Part shown: one piece after another, positions 1-6,621 of the stretch
Position numbering within the stretch: position 1 is the first letter of the stretch
Layout of the letters: each line of letters begins with the position of its first letter
Origin: Candidatus Omnitrophota bacterium
Lineage (GTDB): Bacteria; Ratteibacteria; UBA8468; B48-G9; DSTR01
Reading direction: 5' to 3'
DNA: 6,972 nucleotides
NCBI GenBank assembly: GCA_023818865.1
Contig: JAMWDF010000127.1
Location: 1 to 6,972 of the forward strand
Translations under genes and position numbers: made by a program
Notes under the pieces: model-generated
Databases searched by the model: none
What the model was told of the DNA's origin: nothing
Seen by the model: the letters and a program-made list of their open reading frames with translations, nothing else

Positions 1-868
1 CGCCGATGGAAGCCAGAACCAGAAAAAGCATGAGATAGCCGATTTTGGAGGCACCGTATGATTCCAACTCTTGCGCTGGTGTTTCTGAAAGAAGAATGCC
101 TACCAGCGTGGCAAGAATTACTGTCCAGGTAAAAGGAGCAACCAGGTTTTCCACTACCGGGAGATTTTGAGCGATGAAGAAACAAATTCGGCTACCAATC
201 AGGCTTAAAGCCACAATGCTGGACAGGTGATACACCTCTAAAACCTGATTCTTTTTTTCCAGCCTGGAGACGCGGCTGGCTATTGTTCTAAGCAGGTCAA
301 TTTTGGCTTTGTTCCAGCGATCAAAGCGCTCTTGAACATTGGAAAGGGCAATCAATCCGGCCATCCAGAGGTAAACGACCACGGTATCCGTGATAATCAT
401 TAAGAACAACAGGTCATCTGGCGTTCCGATGGCTTCTTTGATGGCCAGCATGTTAGAACTTCCGCCGATCCAGGAGGCAGAAAGAGCCCCAAAACCCTTC
501 CAGATATCAGCGGGTAACCAGGGTCTCAAAAAAAAGATGACTACCGGTGCGCCCAGAATGATACCCAGGCTACCAGAGAGCATAACTATCAGCGCTTGGG
601 GACCAAGCCGCAAGATTCTCTCAAGGTTGACCGGCAACAGAATGAGAATTAATCCAGCTGGAAGCAGGTTCATCGTGATTGATTCATAAACGGAGTGTTT
701 GGCAGGTAGCATCCCTACTGTGCTGAGCATCATTGGCAAGAAATATATCCAGAAGAGCGGAGGAAGGACAGAAAAAAGTCTCTCTAGACTTCTCCGGGTA
801 GCGAGAAAAAGAACCAGGCCTTGGATACCAAGGAGGATAGTAGTAATTGTTATCGGCTGGCTAATCAT
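1..868 (-). CDS. DUF819 family integral membrane protein, C-terminus beyond window edge
   Basis: An open frame runs on the minus strand from an ATG at 868..866 to the left edge without a stop, giving 289 residues. I translated it by hand. It is highly hydrophobic, with membrane segments near residues 7-23, 35-52, 65-81, 91-113, 153-175, 213-233, 244-261 and 275-289. The family hallmark is WIGGSSNMLAIKEA at about 133-146, preceded by the amphipathic stretch WKGFGALSAS. A charged, probably cytoplasmic loop lies at about 179-208. DUF819 (YjcL-like) proteins are usually about 380-420 residues, so roughly 100 residues are missing. They are predicted secondary transporters with no agreed substrate. 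The start overlaps the stop of the upstream gene by four bases (ATGA) and has no good Shine-Dalgarno of its own, which suggests translational coupling. The start also matches where family members begin. Family assignment is firm; transport function is inferred. Confidence 0.88.
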   Translation of the reverse strand, partial: MISQPITITTILLGIQGLVLFLATRRSLERLFSVLPPLFWIYFLPMMLSTVGMLPAKHSVYESITMNLLPAGLILILLPVNLERILRLGPQALIVMLSGSLGIILGAPVVIFFLRPWLPADIWKGFGALSASWIGGSSNMLAIKEAIGTPDDLLFLMIITDTVVVYLWMAGLIALSNVQERFDRWNKAKIDLLRTIASRVSRLEKKNQVLEVYHLSSIVALSLIGSRICFFIAQNLPVVENLVAPFTWTVILATLVGILLSETPAQELESYGASKIGYLMLFLVLASIG

Positions 869-1818
869 TTTCTATCTAATTGGCAGGTGTAAATGGTAGT
901 TACTATGAGGGAGAGAGTGTCTTCAGATTGAATCTTTTTCTGACAACCACCAGCCGCTTCTATTTCCATAAAACCGGTCGGGTCGCTATAAATGCTATAA
1001 CGAGTACCAAATCTTTCCGGAGATTGTTCTGCCGGCCGATCAGCGATATCCAAGTAATGAAATCCAGAACTCAGTGGCTCGGCTTTTCGCCTTACCCTAA
1101 GTCTTTTTTCAGGGTTAAAAAATTCAATCCAGTCTGCCTTGGAAGTAAGACCAATTTGGTATCGCTGGTGGCTATCGAATAGAACTTTCCACCCTGAGGA
1201 AGTCAGGGAGCGCTGAGAATGGCTTGGTTGATAAAAGTCCCGGATATCTTCTTCCGGGATTTCTGGAAAAGAAGCATAGCTACCAGGCCCGCTGTCAAAC
1301 TGGCCCAAGGTCCAGGGAGCCAGGAGAAACTGATTGTTTCCCAAAGGTTTTCTCCCGACATAACGAATAGTCTCTTGCTGTTTCACCACCACCGAACCAG
1401 AAACATATTCAAGAAAAACAATTCTTTCAAAAACTGTGGGCAGTCCAATCCCGGAATTGTTAATCAGGTCAATTTCTGCGGCGATCTTACAACTATTTTG
1501 AGATGAACTTATCAGGGAATACCTTGCCTGACAGAGGCTGGCCGGTAGCCCCCATTTTCCTCTGGAGTAGAAATAACCAAGGCAGCTACCCTCAGGGGCT
1601 GGCCAGAGAACATCGCCGCCTGGGTTAACAAAACGTTGGGCGGTGCTCGGCGTCCAGAAGGCTTCAGGATTTACTCGATTTACTACCTCCTTGCCCACTA
1701 CAGTAAACAGGCGGCCTTCCAGATCAAGAAGAATCACCACTCCAGTCAGTTCATCGCCCAAGAAGTGAAAACGACGTTGGCTTCTTTCCAGAAGAGAGAT
1801 AAATTCCCTGATATCCAT
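865..1818 (-). CDS. Hypothetical protein, probable galactose-mutarotase-like fold (DUF6786/DUF4380-like)
   Basis: This is a 317-residue soluble protein with no signal peptide or membrane segment. I do not recognise a characterised enzyme. It is rich in beta-strand pattern. NPGGDVLWPAPEG (about 65-77) and an LAPWTLGQF stretch (166-174) resemble blocks in uncharacterised DUF6786/DUF4380-type families. Near the C-terminus, GFMEIEAAGG (282-291), then a strand running to the end, recalls the ELE-type segment of aldose-1-epimerase-like beta-sandwich proteins. Binding or epimerising a sugar is therefore plausible but unproven. The frame extends upstream to an ATG at 1836. I start at 1818 because GGAGGGG lies just before it and the likely transcription start is near 1833. 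The gene ends in an ATGA overlap with the DUF819 gene, so the two form one operon. Fold call is moderate; catalytic residues cannot be assigned by eye. Confidence 0.8.
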   Translation of the reverse strand: MDIREFISLLERSQRRFHFLGDELTGVVILLDLEGRLFTVVGKEVVNRVNPEAFWTPSTAQRFVNPGGDVLWPAPEGSCLGYFYSRGKWGLPASLCQARYSLISSSQNSCKIAAEIDLINNSGIGLPTVFERIVFLEYVSGSVVVKQQETIRYVGRKPLGNNQFLLAPWTLGQFDSGPGSYASFPEIPEEDIRDFYQPSHSQRSLTSSGWKVLFDSHQRYQIGLTSKADWIEFFNPEKRLRVRRKAEPLSSGFHYLDIADRPAEQSPERFGTRYSIYSDPTGFMEIEAAGGCQKKIQSEDTLSLIVTTIYTCQLDRK

Positions 1819-1822
1819 TTTT

Positions 1823-1829
1823 CCCCTCC
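1823..1829 (-). promoter_or_regulatory. Ribosome binding site that sets the start at 1818
   Basis: On the minus strand, GGAGGGG is followed by AAAA and then the ATG at 1818..1816. Spacing from the GGAGG core is 6 bases. The in-frame ATG at 1836 would place this sequence inside the coding region (residues QRRG), so the downstream start is preferred and the protein is 317 residues rather than 323. Confidence 0.8.
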
Positions 1830-1839
1830 GCTGCATTCT

Positions 1840-1868
1840 ATTTTAGCACAACTTTACTTTTATTTAAC
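1840..1868 (-). promoter_or_regulatory. Sigma70-like extended -10 promoter for the mutarotase-like/DUF819 operon
   Basis: On the minus strand there is TGCTAAAAT, an extended -10 (TGn plus TAAAAT, the hexamer at 1845..1840). A weak -35, GTTAAA at 1868..1863, lies 17 bases upstream. Transcription would begin near 1833, leaving a leader of only about 15 bases that holds little beyond the Shine-Dalgarno. Identified by eye from consensus; not proven. Confidence 0.55.
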
Positions 1869-1875
1869 GAAGTTG
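1849..1875. repeat. Possible operator dyad between the divergent promoters
   Basis: CAACTT at 1849-1854 and AAGTTG at 1870-1875 form a perfect 6-base inverted repeat with a 15-base AT-rich centre. The dyad covers the minus -35 element and touches the plus -35 element, so a bound regulator could act on both transcripts. Six-base arms in AT-rich DNA can arise by chance, so this is only a candidate. Confidence 0.25.
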
Positions 1876-1901
1876 AAAAGAAAGGTCACGGGTGGTTTAA
1901 T
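1873..1901 (+). promoter_or_regulatory. Sigma70-like promoter for the purine permease gene
   Basis: TTGAAA (1873-1878) and TTTAAT (1896-1901) are separated by 17 bases, and TGG immediately before the -10 makes it an extended -10. Transcription would begin near 1908, only about 11 bases before the ATG at 1919. The leader has just enough room for the AAGGGGG ribosome site (1909-1915). It is too short for a purine riboswitch. Confidence 0.6.
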
Positions 1902-1918
1902 AAGCAAAAAGGGGGAAA

Positions 1919-3259
1919 ATGAACATCCAGGGCAGGTTTTTTTCCTTGAGAAAGAAAAACACAACGTTAGATAGAGAAATCCTTGCCGGCTTGGTCACTT
2001 TCATGACCATGGCCTACATTCTTTTTGTGAATCCGATGCTGCTGTCCAAAGGCGGCATTCCTTTTGAATCAGCAGTGCTGGCGACGGCTTTTTCGGCTGC
2101 TTTGACTACCATCCTGATGGGCTTGGTAACCGACCTGCCTTTTGCCTTGGCTGCAGGAATGGGTTACAACGCTTTTTTTGCTTATACGGTTACGACCAAC
2201 CTGGGCATACCCTGGCCGGTGGCTATTGGCTGTGTTTTTTGGGAAGGACTAATTTTCCTGGGGGTGATGACTCTTCCCTGCCGGGAGACTATTTTTAAAA
2301 GTATCCCTCTCAGTTTGAAACTGGCGGCGAGTGTTGGCATCGGGATTTTTATTGCCTTTATCGGCTTAAGTGAGGCTAACATTATTGTAGCTTCTCCTGG
2401 GGTAAAAGTGGCCCTGGGAAATCTTCACTCGCCAGCTGTCTTACTCAGCATTTTTGGTGTTCTGATAACTGGACTTTTACTTGCCTTCCGGGTAAAAGGG
2501 GCGCTACTGTGGGGCATTCTAATTATCACGATTGTTGGGGTGTTTGTTCCAGGTGAGGGCCTGGCACCGGTGACGAGGATACCGGAGACACTTTCTGATA
2601 TTTTTCAGATTCCCTCCCGCTCAGTCTTTCAGGGGTCTTTTTTCCAGCTGGATGTTCTGGGGGCTTTGAGATGGCCATATTTGCCAGTAATCTTTACCTT
2701 TCTGTTTTTTGATGTTTTTGATACAGTGGGGAGTGTGGCTGGCTTGGCGGCAAAACTAGGCATTCTTAACCAGCAGGGGAGTTTTTCCCAAGTTAACCGG
2801 GTGTTGACTGTAGATGCCTTGGGAACAGTGATTGGGGCACTGTGCGGAACGACCACCGTGACCACCTATATTGAAAGTGCGGCTGGGGTAATGGAGGGTG
2901 GACGGACCGGTTTGACCGCGGTAGTTGTCGGGCTTTGTTTTGCTCTTTCAGTTTTTCTTGCTCCTTTGGCTAAGGTTGTTCCACCAACAGCAGTGGCTCC
3001 AGCCCTGGTCTTGGTAGGACTATTCATGATGGAACCGATAGCTAAGATTGATTTTGCTGATATTGGCGAGGGCTTACCAGCATTTCTGACTATCATTATG
3101 ATGCCGCTAACCTACAATATTGCCCACGGACTGGCCGCCGGCATCGTTTCCTATGCCGCGATTAATCTGCTATCTGGTCGGTGGCGCCGGGTAAGTCCCC
3201 TGATGTATGGGTTAGCGGTCCTTTTTATCCTCTATTACAGCTATGCCCGGTTAATGTAA
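1919..3259 (+). CDS. NCS2 family purine base permease (AzgA/PbuG-like)
   Basis: This 446-residue polytopic inner-membrane protein imports purine bases (adenine, guanine and/or hypoxanthine), probably with protons, for salvage. The length is normal for the AzgA branch of the nucleobase/cation symporter-2 family. The N-terminal block EILAGLVTFMTMAYILFVNP (20-39) is typical. AGMGYNAFFAYTV (79-91) corresponds to the usual PGMGLNAFFAYTV, with alanine and tyrosine replacing proline and leucine. FFDVFDTVGSVAGLA (263-277) carries the conserved acidic pair D265/D268. GTTTVTTYIESAAG (310-323), then EGGRTGLTAVV, contains E319 of the substrate-site region. PAFLTIIMMPLTYNIAHG (387-404) closes the transport core. 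The start at 1919 follows AAGGGGG with close spacing (3 bases) and matches family N-termini. The gene is transcribed alone and convergent with the aldolase gene. Exact purine preference cannot be read from sequence. Confidence 0.95.
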   Translation: MNIQGRFFSLRKKNTTLDREILAGLVTFMTMAYILFVNPMLLSKGGIPFESAVLATAFSAALTTILMGLVTDLPFALAAGMGYNAFFAYTVTTNLGIPWPVAIGCVFWEGLIFLGVMTLPCRETIFKSIPLSLKLAASVGIGIFIAFIGLSEANIIVASPGVKVALGNLHSPAVLLSIFGVLITGLLLAFRVKGALLWGILIITIVGVFVPGEGLAPVTRIPETLSDIFQIPSRSVFQGSFFQLDVLGALRWPYLPVIFTFLFFDVFDTVGSVAGLAAKLGILNQQGSFSQVNRVLTVDALGTVIGALCGTTTVTTYIESAAGVMEGGRTGLTAVVVGLCFALSVFLAPLAKVVPPTAVAPALVLVGLFMMEPIAKIDFADIGEGLPAFLTIIMMPLTYNIAHGLAAGIVSYAAINLLSGRWRRVSPLMYGLAVLFILYYSYARLM

Positions 3260-3264
3260 GGCTT

Positions 3265-4239
3265 TTATCCACCCCGACCAGCACTCCCCAGCATTTGGCA
3301 CTTGCGGATGTACATCTCCTTAAGGGCTTCTCTGGCCGGACCAAGATATTTCCTCGGGTCAAATTCACTGGGATGCTCAGCCAGGTACTTGCGAATAATA
3401 GCAGTCATTACCAGTCTGCCATCAGAGTCAATATTTACCTTACAGACAGAAAGACTCACCGCTTTCTTTATCTGTTCTTCTGGCACGCCAGCTGTATTTT
3501 CTAATTTTCCGCCGTAGGCATTGATCATTTCTACGTATTCAGGCAAGACAGAAGAAGCTCCGTGCAAAACAATAGGAAATCCTGGTAGCCTCTTGGCGCA
3601 TTCTTCCAGGATATCAAATCGGAGCGGCGGAATAGGCTGACCGGGTTTCACTTTAAACTTGTATGCTCCATGGGAAGTACCGATGGAAATTGCCAAACTA
3701 TCCACTCCGGTTCTTTTTACGAAATCTTCTACATCCTCCGGCCGGGTGTAATGATGAGTTTCAGAACTGACGTGCTCCTCAATTCCAGCTAGGACTCCTA
3801 ATTCTCCTTCCACTGTCACATCGCGGGGATGGGCATATTCTACTACCTCCCGGGTAATTTTCACATTTTCTTCGTAGGGCAGGGCTGAACCGTCAATCAT
3901 CACATTGGAAAAGCCATTGTCAATGCAACTCCGGCATAGTTCCACAGTATCTCCGTGGTCAAGATTTAAGGCAATGGGAATTCTGCTTCCTGCTTCCCTG
4001 GCAATTGCCACAGCTCCGGGAACCATGTACCGAAGAAGGGTCTGGTTGGCATACTGCCTAGCCCCTTTAGAGATCTGAAGAATCACCGGGGAGTTACATT
4101 CTACACAGGCCATGATGATTGCCTGCAATTGTTCCATATTATTAAAGTTGTACGCGGGAACAGCATACCCCTCAGCCATTGCCTTCTTAAACATTTCTCT
4201 GGTATTAACTAATCCGAGTTCTTTGAAACTTACAGCCAT
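3265..4239 (-). CDS. fba: Class II (zinc-dependent) fructose-bisphosphate aldolase
   Basis: This 324-residue cytoplasmic enzyme of glycolysis/gluconeogenesis reversibly cleaves fructose 1,6-bisphosphate to dihydroxyacetone phosphate and glyceraldehyde 3-phosphate. Motifs in order: AVPAYNFNNMEQ (26-37); LNLDHGD (91-97) with catalytic D94 and zinc ligand H95; the MIDGSALPYEEN block (114-125); VEGELG (143-148); SIGTSHG (185-191) with zinc ligand H190; VLHGASS (224-230) with zinc ligand H226; and CKVNIDSDGR (266-275), the phosphate/substrate loop. All catalytic and metal positions are intact. LHGASS replaces the more usual LHGGSG and NLDHG the more usual HLDHG; I believe this subgroup is common in Firmicutes and thermophiles. 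The C-terminal EFDPRKYLGPAREALKEMY is typical. The ATG at 4239 follows GGAGG with 6-base spacing. Related tagatose-bisphosphate or other ketose-bisphosphate aldolases are possible but less likely. Confidence 0.94.
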   Translation of the reverse strand: MAVSFKELGLVNTREMFKKAMAEGYAVPAYNFNNMEQLQAIIMACVECNSPVILQISKGARQYANQTLLRYMVPGAVAIAREAGSRIPIALNLDHGDTVELCRSCIDNGFSNVMIDGSALPYEENVKITREVVEYAHPRDVTVEGELGVLAGIEEHVSSETHHYTRPEDVEDFVKRTGVDSLAISIGTSHGAYKFKVKPGQPIPPLRFDILEECAKRLPGFPIVLHGASSVLPEYVEMINAYGGKLENTAGVPEEQIKKAVSLSVCKVNIDSDGRLVMTAIIRKYLAEHPSEFDPRKYLGPAREALKEMYIRKCQMLGSAGRGG

Positions 4240-4306
4240 TTTGTCCCTCCAGTAGGTTTGATGAATAAAGAAGTCTACAACATTAGTTCATATTCCCTGC
4301 ATTTTT

Positions 4307-4334
4307 AGTTTACCACAAATCAGGTTGACATCAA
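4307..4334 (-). promoter_or_regulatory. Candidate sigma70-like promoter for fba
   Basis: On the minus strand, TTGATG (4334..4329) is followed after 16 bases by TAAACT (4312..4307), preceded by TGG (extended -10). The start of transcription would be near 4300, giving a leader of about 60 bases before the ATG at 4239. The -35 shares two bases with the plus-strand -35 of the ABC exporter promoter. Confidence 0.45.
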
Positions 4335-4353
4335 AATCGGTTCAGGGTAAAAC
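4325..4353 (+). promoter_or_regulatory. Sigma70-like promoter for the ABC exporter/DUF1854 operon
   Basis: A perfect TTGACA -35 (4325-4330) is followed after exactly 17 bases by TAAAAC (4348-4353), a 4-of-6 match to the -10 consensus. Transcription would start near 4360, about 40 bases before the ATG at 4401. The leader ends in a good ribosome site, AAGGAG at 4392-4397. Confidence 0.6.
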
Positions 4354-4400
4354 CATACAACTGAGAGGGTCTGGCGATAAACTTCTTTAGGAAGGAGCGT

Positions 4401-6611
4401 ATGGGTCTGCTTGGAGAAAATTTGCCTTCAGCGGTGGTGGAAAAGCTAAGAAGTTTAAACATTTCTTTGGAGGAAATCGTCCTTCAGACGAAATCCGACC
4501 TTAACCTGAAAGGGGAACCGGAGATTACTTATGTGATTGCCACCCCCAGACAGTTGGTGGCTGTGCCGGAAGGAGAAGGAGTTGAACCAGTAGTGGTGGA
4601 GATTCAGTCAATAGAAAGTGCTCGGGTGAATTCTAAAGTGGGCAGTGCCTTCTTTCAGGTCAAGATTAAGCAAGGAATTCATGTGGATGTGTGCCGCTTT
4701 TCTAATGCCCAGCGATTTCGCTTTGACCGATTGGTGACTGAACTGGAGAATCTCAAGCATGGTCTTCCGGTAGATAATAAGCGGTTGAATGAAATTCATC
4801 CCCAGGTTTGTCCTCAATGCGGGATGATTTTGCGCCAGGAGGGGGCCATCTGTTTACGCTGTCAGGCCCAGGGTTCAGTGATGCGACGTTTATTTGCCTT
4901 GGTTTCTCCGTATCTTTCCTGGATAGTTGGGCTGATTCTGGCAATGATTGTTTCTGTGACCTTGGGGTTGGTGCCACCCCAGTTAACCCGCGTCCTGGTG
5001 GATCAGGTTCTCACCACTCAGGCGCATGTAGACTGGCTGTTCTGGCTTGTTTTGGCTCTGGTGATTAACGGGCTGGTAAAGACCCAGATAGATATGGTTG
5101 TCGGTACCCTGTCAACTTCTATTGGCACCCTCATCACCTTTGATCTTCGTCAACAGATGTTTAAGAAGTTACAGCAGTTGTCGGTTGACTATTATGACAA
5201 GAATTCAATCGGTACCATTCTCAACCGGTTTTCTCAGGACGTAGAAGTCCTCCATAGTTTTGTTACCCAGCTGAGTCAAGGATTCTTGCTCAACTGTTTG
5301 ATGATTGTTGGTATCGGAGCGATGCTTTTCTCCATCAACGCGTTACTGGCTTTTTTTGTCTTGATTCCTATCCCTTTTGTAATTCTTGCTACTTTAACCT
5401 TTTACCGGCGCATCTATCCTCGGCACCGACGGGTTTGGGACAGTCAATCAAAAATGTCCAGTTTCTTGACCAGTGTCATTTCTGGTAACCGGGTAGTAAA
5501 GGCGTTTTCCCAGGAAGAACGAGAGATGAAAAGGTTTGAAAGAATGGCTAGTTATCAGCGGGATAGTACCCGGGAGTTAAACCTTGGAGTGGCAGCCTTC
5601 AACCCGATGATGGCCTTTTTGTTCAGTCTGGGCGGTTTAATCATCTGGTATGCAGGTGGAAAACAAGTGCTTTCAGGAACACTCACCCTGGGGCAACTGA
5701 TGGCTTTCCTTGGTTATATCAGCATGTTCTACACCCCGCTTTCTAACATGGCTCTTTTGTCTAACTGGTTTAGTGGATTTACTACGGCTACCACTAGAAT
5801 TTTTGAGCTGCTTGATACTGAACCTCCTTTAAGAGAACCGAACAAGCCCGTCAAACTGGAAAAAGTTCGGGGTTTAATTGAATTAGAGAATGTTACTTTT
5901 GGTTATGACCCTTACTTCCCGGTGATTAAGGGGGTGAGTCTAAAAGCAGAGCCAGGAGAATTAATTGGCATTGTTGGTCGCAGCGGGAGTGGGAAGACAA
6001 CCCTAATCAATTTGATCTGCCGTTTTTATGATCCTCAGAAAGGTACCGTTCGGATTGACGGGCAGGACTTGAGAACAATTCCTTCTACGGAACTCCGGCG
6101 GCATATCGGGCTGGTGCTCCAAGAGCCGTTTCTTTTTCGCGGAACAATTTTGGAGAATATTGCCTACGGTCGGCCAGAAGCCAGCTTTCAGGAAGTTATC
6201 AGAGTAGCTAGAGCTGCCGAAGCCCACGATTTCATTATGAAATTACCGTCTGGCTATGATTTCCGGTTGGGTGAAGGTGGTTCTGGCCTTTCCGGGGGGG
6301 AAAGACAGCGTCTGGGCATTGCCCGGGCGCTTCTCTGTGACCCACCAATACTCATTCTGGATGAGGCTACTTCTTCGGTAGACACAGAATCAGAGCAGAA
6401 AATCCAAGCGGCTTTGGCGATTCTTTGCCGGGGAAGAACAACGATCGCAATTGCTCATCGTCTATCTACCTTAAAAGGGGCTGACCGCATCTATGTTATC
6501 GAGGATGGTCGCCTGGTTGAATTTGGGACTCATCAGCAGTTAATGGAGAAACAAGGGACATACTATCGGCTGGTGATGATTCAGACTCAGTTGAGCAGCT
6601 TAGAAATATAA
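4401..6611 (+). CDS. ABC exporter half-transporter (fused permease/ATPase) with N-terminal PH-like domain and zinc ribbon
   Basis: This 736-residue protein is longer than the usual 580-600 of type IV ABC exporters because of about 165 extra N-terminal residues. Residues about 35-120 look like a small PH-like beta domain (strands such as YVIATPRQLVAV at 44-55). C137/C140 and C151/C154 form a CxxC-x10-CxxC zinc ribbon. The six-helix transmembrane domain spans about 165-455. The nucleotide-binding domain is complete: A-loop Y502, Walker A GRSGSGKTT (526-534), Q-loop Q574, signature LSGGERQR (630-637), Walker B LILDE (651-655), D-loop SSVD and switch H686. It should work as a homodimer exporting an unknown substrate. 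The start follows AAGGAG. It is the first gene of an operon with the DUF1854 gene 10 bases downstream. This pairing and architecture match a family that NCBI names, as I recall, cyanophycin-metabolism-associated ABC transporter. No cyanophycin gene is visible here, so that role is unproven. Confidence 0.93.
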   Translation: MGLLGENLPSAVVEKLRSLNISLEEIVLQTKSDLNLKGEPEITYVIATPRQLVAVPEGEGVEPVVVEIQSIESARVNSKVGSAFFQVKIKQGIHVDVCRFSNAQRFRFDRLVTELENLKHGLPVDNKRLNEIHPQVCPQCGMILRQEGAICLRCQAQGSVMRRLFALVSPYLSWIVGLILAMIVSVTLGLVPPQLTRVLVDQVLTTQAHVDWLFWLVLALVINGLVKTQIDMVVGTLSTSIGTLITFDLRQQMFKKLQQLSVDYYDKNSIGTILNRFSQDVEVLHSFVTQLSQGFLLNCLMIVGIGAMLFSINALLAFFVLIPIPFVILATLTFYRRIYPRHRRVWDSQSKMSSFLTSVISGNRVVKAFSQEEREMKRFERMASYQRDSTRELNLGVAAFNPMMAFLFSLGGLIIWYAGGKQVLSGTLTLGQLMAFLGYISMFYTPLSNMALLSNWFSGFTTATTRIFELLDTEPPLREPNKPVKLEKVRGLIELENVTFGYDPYFPVIKGVSLKAEPGELIGIVGRSGSGKTTLINLICRFYDPQKGTVRIDGQDLRTIPSTELRRHIGLVLQEPFLFRGTILENIAYGRPEASFQEVIRVARAAEAHDFIMKLPSGYDFRLGEGGSGLSGGERQRLGIARALLCDPPILILDEATSSVDTESEQKIQAALAILCRGRTTIAIAHRLSTLKGADRIYVIEDGRLVEFGTHQQLMEKQGTYYRLVMIQTQLSSLEI

Positions 6612-6621
6612 AGGAGACAGG

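Noticed and set aside
390..899. Two plus-strand open frames (390-689 and 699-899)
   Set aside because: They lie opposite the DUF819 gene, whose minus-strand translation shows clear family motifs and membrane segments. The plus-strand products have no recognisable features.
880..1974. Plus-strand open frames opposite the mutarotase-like gene (880-1182, 1219-1506, 1636-1974)
   Set aside because: They have no good ribosome sites or family motifs, and the last would overlap the permease start. The minus-strand gene has a strong Shine-Dalgarno and an operon overlap.
2182..3096. Minus-strand frames inside the permease gene
   Set aside because: They are low-complexity antisense products of a membrane protein gene, with no motif support.
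3181..3517. Plus-strand frames reading into the aldolase gene (3181-3504, 3302-3517)
   Set aside because: They are antisense to the well-supported aldolase and show no domain or ribosome site.
4361..4400. CTGAGAGGGT in the exporter leader, resembling part of a TPP riboswitch
   Set aside because: The leader is only about 40 bases from the predicted transcription start and lacks the remaining conserved elements, so a thiamine riboswitch cannot form.
4608..6227. Antisense and shifted frames inside the ABC exporter gene (4608-4817, 4753-4977, 4808-5068, 6003-6227)
   Set aside because: The exporter frame is uninterrupted with all ABC motifs in place, so there is no frameshift and these are shadows.
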